From contig NZ_JYLN01000005.1 in assembly GCF_001439735.1 (NCBI RefSeq), positions 62,001-126,000 on the forward strand: 64,000 nucleotides of DNA. Direction: 5' to 3'. Of the stretch, positions 8,134-17,051 are shown in pieces. Made by a program: the position numbers and the translations under genes. The DNA is from Pseudomonas paralactis. GTDB lineage: Bacteria; Pseudomonadota; Gammaproteobacteria; Pseudomonadales; Pseudomonadaceae. The notes beneath the pieces were generated by a model, which was not told the origin of the DNA, searched no databases, and saw only the letters and a list, made by a program, of their open reading frames with translations. Every line of letters starts with the position of its first letter. Position 1 is the first letter of the stretch.

Positions 8134-10851
8134 GTCCCGGGTGGCGAAGCCTTCGGTAAATTGCGCGTGGATCGGACTCAGCAGGTCCCTGGCCGCCAGA
8201 ATGCGCCCTTGCTGTTGCCACAGTTGCGCCAGGGAGTAAGCACACCGCAACTCCCAGGCGAGGGCGCCTTGCTGCTGTGCCAGGCCAAGCGCCTGGAGCA
8301 ACAGCGTTTCAGCCGCACGGCTATCACCCTCGCGCGCCCACTGTTCGGCACGCACCCGCAGAATTTCCGCGGCGCACCAGCCGGCAGCACCGCTGCGTGC
8401 CCTTTCAAAGGCGGCCTCGTCGGGTTCACAGCAGCCGAGTGTGATCAAGGTGTCCTTGATCAGTCCCAGGCCCTGCAAATGCTGGTCACCCAGGATGCCG
8501 GCGTAATGCCCGGCCCAGGTCTGGAACAGTTGCACCGAATGCTTGTGGGATTGCTCCAGCAGCAGCGTTTGCAGCGTTTGAGCGTCCTGTTCGGCGCCGT
8601 TGTAGCGGGCGATTACCACGCCGGCCAACGCCAGGGTGTAGCAGATCGATGTGCCGTGATTGATCTGCAGCGCCATCTCCAGCGCCTGGCTGGCTGTACG
8701 CCAGGCGCGCTCGGGAAAACCCTGTAGCCACAGGACTCTTGCCAGGATGGTCAGGGACGCGACGTTTTGATCGTATTGCACGCCAACGCCATGGGCGAAG
8801 CGGTTCACATGGCCACTGTGGGTCATGCGCTGCAGCACCTGCTCGGCATGATGACGGGCCAGCGCTTGATGACCCATGTAGTGCTGGCCCAGCGCGCGCA
8901 AGCGTTGGACGCTGAGGTCCAGCAGCGGCTCGGTGCGCGGGTCCAGGCGTTCGAACTGTACGCTTTGCTCCAGCGCCTCGGCATAACGCCCGGCACACAG
9001 GTTCACGGCCATATGGCCCGAGACTGCCCGCAACTGGCCGGCCCGGTCTTGATTGATTTCGGCCAGCCGTGCAGCACCCACAAAGGCTGCAACGGTCTGG
9101 GGCGCGGGGCCCAGGGCATGGTACGAAAGACTGCCCAGGGCCAACTGCAATTGCAGGGTCAGTTGGTTGCAAGGCGCCTTGACCTGATCAATCAGCGCCA
9201 GGGCCTTATGCACATAACCGCCATGCTCGCGCAATAACGACAGCTCCTGCCACAGCGGCATCGCGCTGACCGTCAGGCGAATGGCCAACAGGTGCTCGTT
9301 TGCCTCGCTAAAGCCCCAATCGAGGGCGGCGCGCACGTCCTCGCGCAGCGGTGCGTAACGTTCGATCCAGGGTTGCGTGGCGATCAGTTCCCAGTCGCCT
9401 TGCGCCTGTTCCATCAGCGCCAGGCACCTGGCGGCGTGACGTTCTCGAGTGGTTTGCAACTCGCCGGCCTGGCTGAGTTTTTCCAACGCGTAGGTACGGG
9501 TGATATCCAGCAGGCGATAGACCATCTCGTCATCGCTGGCTTCCACGTTTAACAGTGACTTGGCCACCAGTGGGGTGATGGAACCGAGCACCTGTGCCGG
9601 GGCGATATTGTCCCCGGCGATCACCGCTGCCGCGCTGACCAGGCTGAAGCCACCGCGGAACACGGCGAGCCGGCGCAGGCAGATTTTTTCGCATTCGGTG
9701 AGCAGGTCAAAACTCCAGTCGAGGGTGGCCCGCAGAGTTTGCTGGCGGGGCAGGGCACTGCGCCGTCCGCGGGTCAGCAGACGGAAGTTGTCCTCCATTT
9801 GTACCAGCAGCCCCTGCAAGCCAAAGCGTTCGATCTGCGCGGCGACCAGTTCGATCGCCAGGGGAATGCCGTCCAGGCGCTGGCAAATATCAATGGCCAG
9901 CGGCAGTTCGGCTTCGCTGAGGGCAAAGCTTTCCTGATGGGACATCGCCCGCTCGATCAGCAATTGCATGGCCGGGTAACCCAGCGCCTGGGCCCGGTTG
10001 CCGGTGGCGGGCGGGCAGGCCAGCGGTTCGAGGCGTTGTACATGTTCACCTTCGGCGCGCAGGGCTTCGCGGCTGGTGCTGAGAATGTGCAGGTGCGGCG
10101 CATGGCGCAACAGGGTTTCGCTGATCAGGGCAATGTCGTCGAGCAGGTGTTCGCAATTATCGATCACCAGCAGCATCTGGCGCGCCTGCAGGCTGCGGGC
10201 GAAGCTGACCAGTGGCGCATTCTCGCCGGGCGTGAGGCCCAGCAGGGCGGCGAGGTTGGGCAGGATCATCGACGCGGCGCTCAGCGGCGCCAGGTCCAGC
10301 AGATGAATCCCATCGCGGTAATGCCCGATCAGCAACTCGGCGACACGTAGGGCCACGGTGGTTTTACCGATGCCACCGGCGCCGGTCAGGGTGATGAAGC
10401 GTTGCTGCGGCAGTTGCTGCACCAGGGCGTCGATCAGGGCCTGGCGGCCAATCATTCGCGTGCGTCGCAGCGGCAGGTTATGGCGCGGGCGCTGGGGAAC
10501 GCCGTCGGTGGGTAGCGTCATCGGTTCGATGCTCAGTGGCGCAACAAAGCTGTAGCCGCGCTGGGCGACCGTGACGATATAGCGCTGCCCGGCCTGGCCG
10601 TCACCCAGTGCCTTGCGCAATGCCGCCATGTGTACCCGCAGGTTGCCGTCTTCCACCACGCTTCTGGGCCAGACCCGCGCGATCAGCTCTTGCTTGCTTA
10701 CCACATTGCCGGCCTGCTCCAGCAGAATCAGCAGGATGTCCACCGCCCGCCGCCCCAGACGCAACGGGCGACCGGCCTCCAGCACCAGGCGCTGGCGCGG
10801 GTGGATGCAATAAGGGCCGAAGTGCACGGCCTGGTCGCTCAGGTCTGTCAT
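8080..10851 (-). CDS. winged-helix / P-loop ATPase / TPR-like transcriptional regulator
   Basis: A 923-residue protein. It has an OmpR-type winged helix at residues about 5-105 (FGPYCIHPRQRLVLE, then AQRGYSFVAP). A STAND ATPase follows at about 145-420, with P-loop GAGGIGKTT and LLVIDNCEHLL as Walker B. A long alpha-helical tail rich in Ala, Leu and Gln resembles TPR repeats and probably binds a ligand or partner. The layout is that of the MalT/AfsR-like regulators common in Pseudomonas. The 132-residue AraC-type gene lies 58 bp upstream on the same strand, so the two may be co-transcribed. Signal and targets are unknown. Confidence 0.9.
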   Translation of the reverse strand: MTDLSDQAVHFGPYCIHPRQRLVLEAGRPLRLGRRAVDILLILLEQAGNVVSKQELIARVWPRSVVEDGNLRVHMAALRKALGDGQAGQRYIVTVAQRGYSFVAPLSIEPMTLPTDGVPQRPRHNLPLRRTRMIGRQALIDALVQQLPQQRFITLTGAGGIGKTTVALRVAELLIGHYRDGIHLLDLAPLSAASMILPNLAALLGLTPGENAPLVSFARSLQARQMLLVIDNCEHLLDDIALISETLLRHAPHLHILSTSREALRAEGEHVQRLEPLACPPATGNRAQALGYPAMQLLIERAMSHQESFALSEAELPLAIDICQRLDGIPLAIELVAAQIERFGLQGLLVQMEDNFRLLTRGRRSALPRQQTLRATLDWSFDLLTECEKICLRRLAVFRGGFSLVSAAAVIAGDNIAPAQVLGSITPLVAKSLLNVEASDDEMVYRLLDITRTYALEKLSQAGELQTTRERHAARCLALMEQAQGDWELIATQPWIERYAPLREDVRAALDWGFSEANEHLLAIRLTVSAMPLWQELSLLREHGGYVHKALALIDQVKAPCNQLTLQLQLALGSLSYHALGPAPQTVAAFVGAARLAEINQDRAGQLRAVSGHMAVNLCAGRYAEALEQSVQFERLDPRTEPLLDLSVQRLRALGQHYMGHQALARHHAEQVLQRMTHSGHVNRFAHGVGVQYDQNVASLTILARVLWLQGFPERAWRTASQALEMALQINHGTSICYTLALAGVVIARYNGAEQDAQTLQTLLLEQSHKHSVQLFQTWAGHYAGILGDQHLQGLGLIKDTLITLGCCEPDEAAFERARSGAAGWCAAEILRVRAEQWAREGDSRAAETLLLQALGLAQQQGALAWELRCAYSLAQLWQQQGRILAARDLLSPIHAQFTEGFATRDLLRVRGLLDELQDKRPA

Positions 10852-10909
10852 GGTTGCCCGGGTTCTGGAGTAGGGGTTGGGCCAGCATATTCCAGCTGCA
10901 CGAAGACCA

Positions 10910-11308
10910 CTAGGCGGCGATCACGTCAGGCTTGGAGCGCGAGTGGTGATTTCGCCAGGTCATCGGGTTCACGCCTTCGCTGCGCGTGAACATATGACAG
11001 AAGTGCGCCTGGTCGCAGAATCCGCATTCCAGGCTGATTTGCGTGAGGCTCAAGGATGAACCCGTGATCAATTCCTTGGCCCGCAGGATCCGCTGTTGAC
11101 GGATCCATTCCTGGGGCGACACTCCGGTGCTGCATTTGAAGGCGCGGGAGAAATGGCTGCGCGACAAGGCGCAGGCCTGAGCCAGGTCGGCGATGGCCAG
11201 GCTTTCACCGAGGTTGGCGAGGATCAGTTGCTTGGCGATGCGCTCGCGCCGGGGGCACAGGCCTCCGGTGGCGGACAAACGAGGGGCATATTGCTCTAGT
11301 CGGGCCAT
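10910..11308 (-). CDS. short AraC-family regulator, DNA-binding domain only
   Basis: 132 residues, almost entirely an AraC/XylS double HTH: IADLAQACALSRSHFSRAFK, then LTQISLECGFCDQAHFCHMF and the family-typical end EGVNPMTWRNHH. There is no N-terminal sensor domain, so it is shorter than typical members (about 250-300). Stand-alone AraC domains such as SoxS and MarA exist, so the length need not mean truncation. It is divergent from the LysR gene at 11512 and upstream of the ATPase regulator on the same strand. Confidence 0.85.
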   Translation of the reverse strand: MARLEQYAPRLSATGGLCPRRERIAKQLILANLGESLAIADLAQACALSRSHFSRAFKCSTGVSPQEWIRQQRILRAKELITGSSLSLTQISLECGFCDQAHFCHMFTRSEGVNPMTWRNHHSRSKPDVIAA

Positions 11309-11511
11309 GACAAATATCCGCAGTCGATGGGAGCGTTCCCGTGAATGGATGCAGTGTAGACGTGGCTCATCTTGTTGCCCGGCCGCCTGGCTGACGAGTT
11401 AATCGTTGTTAATTTCGCCAGGTGCGCTCGCATAAAAGACAGCACGGCTATGCAATCCCGGACATCGAGGTCATGCTTTCCTTACCCCCTGTAAATCGTC
11501 TGGATACCGCC

Positions 11512-12417
11512 ATGAACCGCAACGACTTGCGCCGCGTAGACATGAACCTGCTGGTGATTTTCGAGGCGCTGATGTTCGAGAAAAACCTGACTCGAGTCGC
11601 CGAAAAGCTCTTTATGGGCCAGCCGGCGGTCAGTGCGGCGCTGGGCCGTCTGCGTGATTTGTTCGATGACCCGTTGCTGCTGCGCAACGGTCGCGGCATG
11701 GAACCCACGCCACGGGCGGTGGCCATACTCAAGGAGCTGCAACCGGCCATGGACACCATCTCGGGCGCCGTCAGTCGCGCCAAGGATTTCGACCCGTCCA
11801 CCAGTTGCGCGGTGTTTCGTATCGGCCTGTCCGATGATGCCGAGTTTGGGCTGTTTCCAGCGTTGCTCAGCCAACTGCGCGAAGAGGCCCCGGGCATTAT
11901 CGTGGTGGTGCGCCGGGCCAATTACCTGTTGATGTCGTCGCTGCTGGCCAGCGGTGAAATCTCGGTCGGGGTGAGCTACACCACCGAACTGCCGGCCAAC
12001 GCCAAGCGCAAAAAACTACGGGATATTCCCTGCAAGGTACTGCGCGGCGATGACGGGCAGGCGCCGCTGAGCCTGGACGACTACTGCGCCAGGCCCCACG
12101 CAATGGTGTCATTTTCGGGTGACCTTAGCGGCAACATCGACCTGGACCTGGCGCGCATCGGCCGCTCGCGGCGGGTGGTGCTGGCGGTGCCGCAGTTCAG
12201 CGGCCTGCGCGCATTGCTGGCGGGTACGCAGATCATCGCCACCGTGCCGGATTATGCCGCCTGTGCGCTGACCGAGGGCACGCGTTTGCGCGCCGAAGAC
12301 CCACCGTTCGCAATTGATGCGGCAGAGCTGTCGATGGTGTGGAGTGGGGTGCATGACAATGACCCGGCAGAGCGCTGGCTACGCGGGCGGATTGCCGAGC
12401 ATATGGCGGCGAACTGA
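11512..12417 (+). CDS. LysR family transcriptional regulator (MexT/LeuO-like subgroup)
   Basis: About 301 residues. The N-terminal winged HTH (VDMNLLVIFEALMFEKNLTR, then LFMGQPAVSAALGRLRDLFD) belongs to the NodD/LeuO/MexT-like subgroup, and the LysR substrate-binding domain occupies the rest. I chose ATG 11512 (MNRNDLRRVD); in-frame upstream starts at 11422 and 11473 would add unconserved sequence. No mexEF-oprN-type efflux operon is adjacent. The genes directly downstream (12636-15703) are candidate targets by position only. Confidence 0.9.
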   Translation: MNRNDLRRVDMNLLVIFEALMFEKNLTRVAEKLFMGQPAVSAALGRLRDLFDDPLLLRNGRGMEPTPRAVAILKELQPAMDTISGAVSRAKDFDPSTSCAVFRIGLSDDAEFGLFPALLSQLREEAPGIIVVVRRANYLLMSSLLASGEISVGVSYTTELPANAKRKKLRDIPCKVLRGDDGQAPLSLDDYCARPHAMVSFSGDLSGNIDLDLARIGRSRRVVLAVPQFSGLRALLAGTQIIATVPDYAACALTEGTRLRAEDPPFAIDAAELSMVWSGVHDNDPAERWLRGRIAEHMAAN

Positions 12418-12431
12418 CTGTCGGTGATCCC

Positions 12432-12533
12432 CTGTAGGAGCGAGCTTGCTCGCGAAAAACCCACAGGCGCTGCGTTCATTTAGAAAGCGCGCTTTTTCGT
12501 TGACGGTTTTAGCGAGCAAGCTCGCTCCTACAG
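12432..12533. repeat. REP pair (REPIN), GTAGGAGCGAGC class
   Basis: Inverted arms CTGTAGGAGCGAGCTTGCTC and its complement flank a spacer of about 60 bp. It lies 14 bp after the LysR stop codon. The open frames running through it are artefacts of the repeat. Confidence 0.9.
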
Positions 12534-12635
12534 TGGGTAAGGCCCCTCCCACAACAGCACATACATCCAATTCTGCGCTTCCAATTCCCACCAAACTCCT
12601 CCCATCGCTTAATTCTGCGGGGGAGTCACCCAATC

Positions 12636-13226
12636 ATGGACCCAACATCTAAAACCAGCTCTGACGAAGTCGTCACGCTGGTCGTCAAGCACCGGGTCAA
12701 GCCCGGCCGTGAAGCCGAATATGAAGCCTGGCTACGGCGCATCGTGCGTATCGCCGGCGAGCGTCCCGGCCACCTGGGCGTCGATGTGGTACGCAGCCAG
12801 CAAAGCGGCACGGCCCTGTTCACTTGCGTATTGCGCTACAGCTCCACCGATGCCCTGGAGCTGTGGCTTGACTCTCCACAACGCCAGGCCCTGATCGACG
12901 AAGCCGCGCCGATGCTGGCTGACGGCGACCAGACTGAAATCGGCGGCGCCAATGAGTTCTGGTTCGCGCCCCAGGCCGACGGCGCCGTCAAGCCGCCGCG
13001 CTGGAAGCAGGCGGTGGTCAGCCTGTTTGTGATCCTGCCGCAAACCTTGCTGTTGCCGTTTATCTGGGGGCCGATCCTGCGGTTGCATCCATTTTTGTCC
13101 AACTACGTGGTCTCGACCTTCCTGGTCACCCTCACCATTGTGCTGTTGGTGGTGTACCTGCTGATGCCAGCGGCCACCCGCCTGTTCGCTCCCTGGCTTG
13201 AAGCCTCTGTAAAGGAAACCCTATGA
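12636..13226 (+). CDS. antibiotic biosynthesis monooxygenase-domain membrane protein
   Basis: 196 residues. Residues about 10-110 form an ABM-type ferredoxin-like fold (VTLVVKHRVKPGREAEYEAW). Two predicted membrane helices follow (about 128-150, AVVSLFVILPQTLLLPFIWG, and about 160-180, VSTFLVTLTIVLLVVYLLMP). The stop overlaps the start of the amidohydrolase by ATGA (13223-13226), indicating translational coupling. Whether the ABM domain is catalytic is not evident. Confidence 0.88.
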   Translation: MDPTSKTSSDEVVTLVVKHRVKPGREAEYEAWLRRIVRIAGERPGHLGVDVVRSQQSGTALFTCVLRYSSTDALELWLDSPQRQALIDEAAPMLADGDQTEIGGANEFWFAPQADGAVKPPRWKQAVVSLFVILPQTLLLPFIWGPILRLHPFLSNYVVSTFLVTLTIVLLVVYLLMPAATRLFAPWLEASVKETL

Positions 13227-15061
13227 ACGCCGATCTGATTTTGTTCAATGGCCAGTTCCACACTGTGGACCGGGAAAACCCACGCGCCACCGCCGTCGCC
13301 ATCCACGACGGGCGCTTCGTCGCTGTGGGCACTGACGGCGAGGCCATGGCCCTGCGCGGCAGCGGCACCCAGGTGATCGACCTCAAGGGCCGCACCGTCA
13401 TCCCCGGGCTCAACGACTCGCACCTGCACCTGATCCGTGGCGGGCTGAACTACAACCTCGAACTGCGCTGGGAAGGCGTGCCGTCCCTGGCTGACGCCTT
13501 GCGTATGCTCAAGGACCAGGCAGATCGCACCCCCACGCCGCAATGGGTGCGCGTGGTCGGCGGCTGGAACGAATTCCAGTTTGCCGAAAAACGTATGCCG
13601 ACTCTGGAAGAACTCAACCAGGCCGCGCCGGATACCCCGGTGTTCGTGCTGCACCTGTACGACCGCGCCTTGCTCAACCGAGCGGCGCTGCGTGTGGCCG
13701 GCTACACCAAGGACACGCCGAACCCACCGGGCGGCGAGATCGTGCGTGACAGCAACGGCAACCCCACCGGTATGCTGGTGGCGCGGCCCAACGCGATGAT
13801 TCTGTATTCGACCCTGGCCAAAGGCCCGAAGCTGCCGCTGGAATACCAGGTCAACTCCACCCGCCAATTCATGCGCGAACTCAATCGCCTGGGCCTGACC
13901 AGCGCTATCGATGCCGGCGGCGGTTTCCAGAACTACCCGGACGATTACGCGGTGATCGAGCAACTGGCCAAGGACCAGCAGCTGACGGTGCGCATCGCCT
14001 ACAACCTGTTCACCCAAAAGCCCAAGGAAGAACTCAGCGACTTCAAGAACTGGACCGGCAGTGTCACCCTGCATCAGGGCGACGACTACCTGCGCCACAA
14101 CGGTGCCGGGGAAATGCTGGTGTTCTCGGCAGCCGACTTTGAAGACTTCCTCGAACCACGTCCGGACCTGCCGCTGACCATGGAGCAGGAGCTGGAGCCG
14201 GTGGTGCGCCACCTGGTGGAACAGCGCTGGCCGTTCCGCCTGCACGCCACTTACGACGAATCCATCTCGCGTATGCTCGACGTGTTCGAGAAGGTCAACC
14301 GTGACATTCCGTTCAATGGCCTGCCGTGGTTCTTCGACCACGCCGAAACCATCACCCCAAAAAACATCGAACGGGTACGCGCCCTTGGCGGCGGCATCGC
14401 GATTCAGGATCGCATGGCGTTCCAGGGGGAATACTTTGTCGAGCGCTACGGCGCCAAAGCCGCCGAAGCCACGCCGCCGATCAAACGCATGCTTGCCGAA
14501 GGCGTGCCGGTAGGGGCGGGCACCGATGCCACGCGGGTTTCCAGCTATAACCCCTGGACCTCGTTGTACTGGATGGTCAGCGGCCGCACGGTCGGCGGCC
14601 TGGAGCTGCACGCCGAGGGCTTGCCGCGCCTTACCGCGCTGGAATTGTTTACCCACGGCAGCGCCTGGTTCTCGTCCGAGCAGGGCAAGAAAGGCCAAAT
14701 CAAGGTCGGCCAGTTGGCTGATGTTGCAGCGCTGTCGGCGGACTTTTTCAGTGTCGATGAAGAAGCGATCAAGTGGATCGAGTCGGTACTCACCGTGGTC
14801 GGCGGCAAGGTCGTCTACGGCGCCGGCGACTTCGAAGATTACGCACCGCCGCGCGTGCCGGTGCTGCCGGACTGGTCGCCGGTGGTCAAGGTGCCGGGGC
14901 ACTGGCGCCCGACTTCGCCGATGCAGGCGCAGGTGCATCAATGCAGCGGCCCCTGTGGCGTACACGCCCACAGCCATGAAAAAGCCCGTCTTTCCAGCGT
15001 GCCGGTCAGCGACTTCCAGGGTTTCTGGGGTGCGTTCGGCTGCTCGTGCTTCGCCTTTTAA
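13223..15061 (+). CDS. YtcJ-like metal-dependent amidohydrolase
   Basis: 612 residues of the amidohydrolase superfamily, YtcJ-type. The N-terminal beta-sandwich (MNADLILFNGQFHTVD) leads into VIPGLNDSHLHL, whose HxH is a metal-ligand pair. Further features are RLHATYDES, FFDHAETI and a late GAGTDATR segment holding the usual Asp. It starts inside the stop of the ABM-domain gene and is followed 24 bp later by the isochorismatase-like gene, forming a three-gene operon. The last 50 residues include a His/Cys-rich tail (HQCSGPCGVHAHSHE). The substrate is unknown; an exported or xenobiotic amide or carbamate is possible. Confidence 0.93.
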   Translation: MNADLILFNGQFHTVDRENPRATAVAIHDGRFVAVGTDGEAMALRGSGTQVIDLKGRTVIPGLNDSHLHLIRGGLNYNLELRWEGVPSLADALRMLKDQADRTPTPQWVRVVGGWNEFQFAEKRMPTLEELNQAAPDTPVFVLHLYDRALLNRAALRVAGYTKDTPNPPGGEIVRDSNGNPTGMLVARPNAMILYSTLAKGPKLPLEYQVNSTRQFMRELNRLGLTSAIDAGGGFQNYPDDYAVIEQLAKDQQLTVRIAYNLFTQKPKEELSDFKNWTGSVTLHQGDDYLRHNGAGEMLVFSAADFEDFLEPRPDLPLTMEQELEPVVRHLVEQRWPFRLHATYDESISRMLDVFEKVNRDIPFNGLPWFFDHAETITPKNIERVRALGGGIAIQDRMAFQGEYFVERYGAKAAEATPPIKRMLAEGVPVGAGTDATRVSSYNPWTSLYWMVSGRTVGGLELHAEGLPRLTALELFTHGSAWFSSEQGKKGQIKVGQLADVAALSADFFSVDEEAIKWIESVLTVVGGKVVYGAGDFEDYAPPRVPVLPDWSPVVKVPGHWRPTSPMQAQVHQCSGPCGVHAHSHEKARLSSVPVSDFQGFWGAFGCSCFAF

Positions 15062-15085
15062 TCAGCAAATCGAAGGAGTTAACCC

Positions 15086-15703
15086 ATGACTTACAAGCGC
15101 TTGAACAAAGATGACGCCGTTGTCCTGCTGGTCGATCACCAAACCGGGCTGATCTCGCTGGTGCAGGATTTTTCCCCCAACGAATTCAAGAACAACGTGC
15201 TGGCCCTGGCCGACGTAGCCAAGTTCTTCAACCTGCCAACCATCCTGACCACCAGCTTCGAAAGTGGCCCCAACGGCCCATTGGTGCCCGAACTCAAGGC
15301 ACTGTTCCCGGACGCGCCTTACATCGCTCGCCCTGGCCAGATCAACGCCTGGGACAACGAAGAGTTCGTCAAGGCCGTCAAGGCCACCGGCCGTAAGCAG
15401 ATCATCATTGCCGGTGTGGTGACGGATGTGTGCGTTGCCTTCCCAACCCTGTGCGCCCTGGCCGAAGGCTTCGAAGTGTTTGTGGTCACTGATGCCTCCG
15501 GCACCTTCAACGAAACCGTGCAACAAGCCGCCTGGGCACGCATGACCGCCGCCGGTGCGCAACTGGTGAACTGGTTCTCGGTAGCCTGCGAGCTGCAAGT
15601 GGATTGGCGCAACGACATGGAAGGGCTGGCCAACCTGCTGTCGCCACGCATCCCCAACTACCGCAACCTGATGAACAGCTACTCGGCGTTTACTGCCAAG
15701 TAA
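15086..15703 (+). CDS. ycaC: isochorismatase-like hydrolase, YcaC type
   Basis: 205 residues of the isochorismatase-like cysteine hydrolase superfamily, closest to YcaC. The catalytic Asp17 (LLVDHQTG), Lys104 region (GRKQIIIAG) and Cys116 (VVTDVCVAFPTLCA) are visible. A Shine-Dalgarno AAGGAG lies just upstream of the ATG. It is the last gene of the ABM-amidohydrolase operon and may act on an amide intermediate of the same pathway, but the YcaC substrate is not established. A perfect 28-bp palindrome follows at 15733. Confidence 0.93.
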   Translation: MTYKRLNKDDAVVLLVDHQTGLISLVQDFSPNEFKNNVLALADVAKFFNLPTILTTSFESGPNGPLVPELKALFPDAPYIARPGQINAWDNEEFVKAVKATGRKQIIIAGVVTDVCVAFPTLCALAEGFEVFVVTDASGTFNETVQQAAWARMTAAGAQLVNWFSVACELQVDWRNDMEGLANLLSPRIPNYRNLMNSYSAFTAK

Positions 15704-15732
15704 CCGGTTCTCGAAATTTGTCGGTAATCCCT

Positions 15733-15760
15733 TGTGGGAGGGGGCAAGCCCCCTCCCACA
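15733..15760. repeat. single REP palindrome, GTGGGAGGGGGC class
   Basis: A perfect 13+13 bp inverted repeat with an AA centre lies 29 bp after the YcaC stop. It could stabilise the 3' end of the operon transcript. Confidence 0.85.
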
Positions 15761-15823
15761 TTTGATTTGTGGTGCTGCGACCAACCGGTTATAAAACAGC
15801 CCATCGTCCACCGAGTAGTGACA

Positions 15824-16705
15824 ATGAACCCCTTCGAAGACATGCGCCTGTTCTGTCAGGTCATGGAGTCCGGCAGTTTCACCGCCGCCGCCGAGCAACT
15901 GGGCCTGTCCAAGCAGTTTGTCAGCCGCCGTCTGATCCAGCTGGAAGAACGGCTGGGCGTGCGCCTGCTCAACCGCTCCACGCGGCGCCTGGATGTTACG
16001 CCGCTGGGCCAGAGTTACTACGAATCCGCCTTGCGCCTGCTCAGTGATGTCGAGCAGGTAGAGCAGGGCATTGCCGGCCAGAACAGCGAACCGCGCGGCA
16101 CAATCCGCCTCAGTGCGCCGCTTTCGTTTGCCATGGCGCATTTGGGTTGTCTGTTGCCGCTGTTCCTGCAGCGCTATCCCGACGTGTCGGTGGAGGTTGA
16201 TCTCAGTGACCGCCCGGTAGACCTGATCGGCGAAGGCTACGATTTGGTGCTGCGCATCGGCACCCTGGAAGATTCCACCCTGATCGCCCGCCGCATCGCC
16301 AGCATCCCGCGGGTGTATTGCGCCAGCCCCGATTACCTGGCCCTGCGCGGCACGCCGCAAAAACCTGACGATCTTGCCGACCACGACTGCCTGCCCTACG
16401 GGCACGGGCGCCAGGTGCAATGGCGCTTCAAGGGTAAGCTGCAAGCACTCAATGTGAGCGGACGTATGCGGGTCAATAACGGCGATTTGCTGCGCGACAC
16501 CGCCATCGCCGGCCTGGGCATCACTTACCTGCCGACCTTTATTGTCGGGGATGCCTTGAAGGACGGTCGCCTGGTTAGCCTGTTGGACGAATTCGCCCCG
16601 CAAGCCCTGACATTGTCGGCCGTATATCCCCAGCACCGGCAGAGCTCACGGCCAGTGCAGGCGCTGGTGGAGTTCCTGCGCGAACGCTTGGCTAGCGGCT
16701 GCTGA
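15824..16705 (+). CDS. LysR family transcriptional regulator
   Basis: 293 residues of the CrgA/AaeR-like LysR branch. The HTH is AAAEQLGLSKQFVSRRLIQL, followed by RLLNRSTRRLDVTPLG and a substrate-binding domain with the subgroup-typical SAPLSFAMAHLG and LVLRIG. The start MNPFEDMRLFCQVMESGSF is typical; a longer frame from 15734 runs through the REP palindrome and is unlikely. It follows the ABM/amidohydrolase operon in the same direction and could regulate it. Confidence 0.92.
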   Translation: MNPFEDMRLFCQVMESGSFTAAAEQLGLSKQFVSRRLIQLEERLGVRLLNRSTRRLDVTPLGQSYYESALRLLSDVEQVEQGIAGQNSEPRGTIRLSAPLSFAMAHLGCLLPLFLQRYPDVSVEVDLSDRPVDLIGEGYDLVLRIGTLEDSTLIARRIASIPRVYCASPDYLALRGTPQKPDDLADHDCLPYGHGRQVQWRFKGKLQALNVSGRMRVNNGDLLRDTAIAGLGITYLPTFIVGDALKDGRLVSLLDEFAPQALTLSAVYPQHRQSSRPVQALVEFLRERLASGC

Positions 16706-16784
16706 ACAGCTGACGAATCAGAGTGGGCGTGCTGCCGGTCCAACGTTTGAAAGAGCGCCGAAAGTTCGCCGCGTCGTTGAAGCC
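16692..16784 (-). pseudogene. 3' remnant of an AraC-family regulator gene
   Basis: On the minus strand, bases 16784-16692 encode GFNDAANFRRSFKRWTG followed by STPTLIRQLFSSR and a stop. This is the second HTH and tail of an AraC/XylS protein. No coherent AraC sequence precedes it: upstream the reading changes at once to DNA that, on the plus strand, is a tonB fragment. The remnant overlaps the last 14 bp of the LysR gene. Confidence 0.75.
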
Positions 16785-16786
16785 TG

Positions 16787-17050
16787 AATCAGGAACGTGC
16801 GGCCTCTGAAAAAGCCCGAGCTGCCGTGCCTGCGCCCACCGAGGTTTTCGACAGCCGCCAGTACCAACCCTTGAGCAAGGCCGCGCCGGACTACCCCGAG
16901 CGCGCCTTGGACAAGAACCTCGAAGGCGACTGCTCAGTGGAATACACCGTCAACACCCAAGGCCGCGTGGAAAACCCCAAAGTACTGGACGGTTGTCACC
17001 CGTTGTTTATCCGGCCCTCGCCGCCGATGAGGGCGTTTCAGCAACATGCA
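16787..17050 (+). pseudogene. remnant of a tonB-like gene (C-terminal domain)
   Basis: The plus-strand frame beginning NQERAASEKARA continues with QYQPLSKAAPDYPERALDKN, then CSVEYTVNTQGRVENPKVLD and CHPLFIRPS. This is the conserved core of a Pseudomonas TonB C-terminal domain. The N-terminal anchor and Pro-rich spacer are missing. The frame is lost after FIRPS, near 17022, where a one- or two-base shift would be needed to continue. The nearest initiation codon is a GTG at 16826 with no clear ribosome binding site. I read this as a dead fragment. Confidence 0.7.
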
Positions 17051-17051
17051 T

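Noticed and set aside
13103..14977. Long open frame (about 624 codons) antisense to the amidohydrolase
   Set aside because: It is a shadow of a high-GC gene. The product is His/Gln/Arg-rich without domains, whereas the plus strand shows full amidohydrolase motifs.
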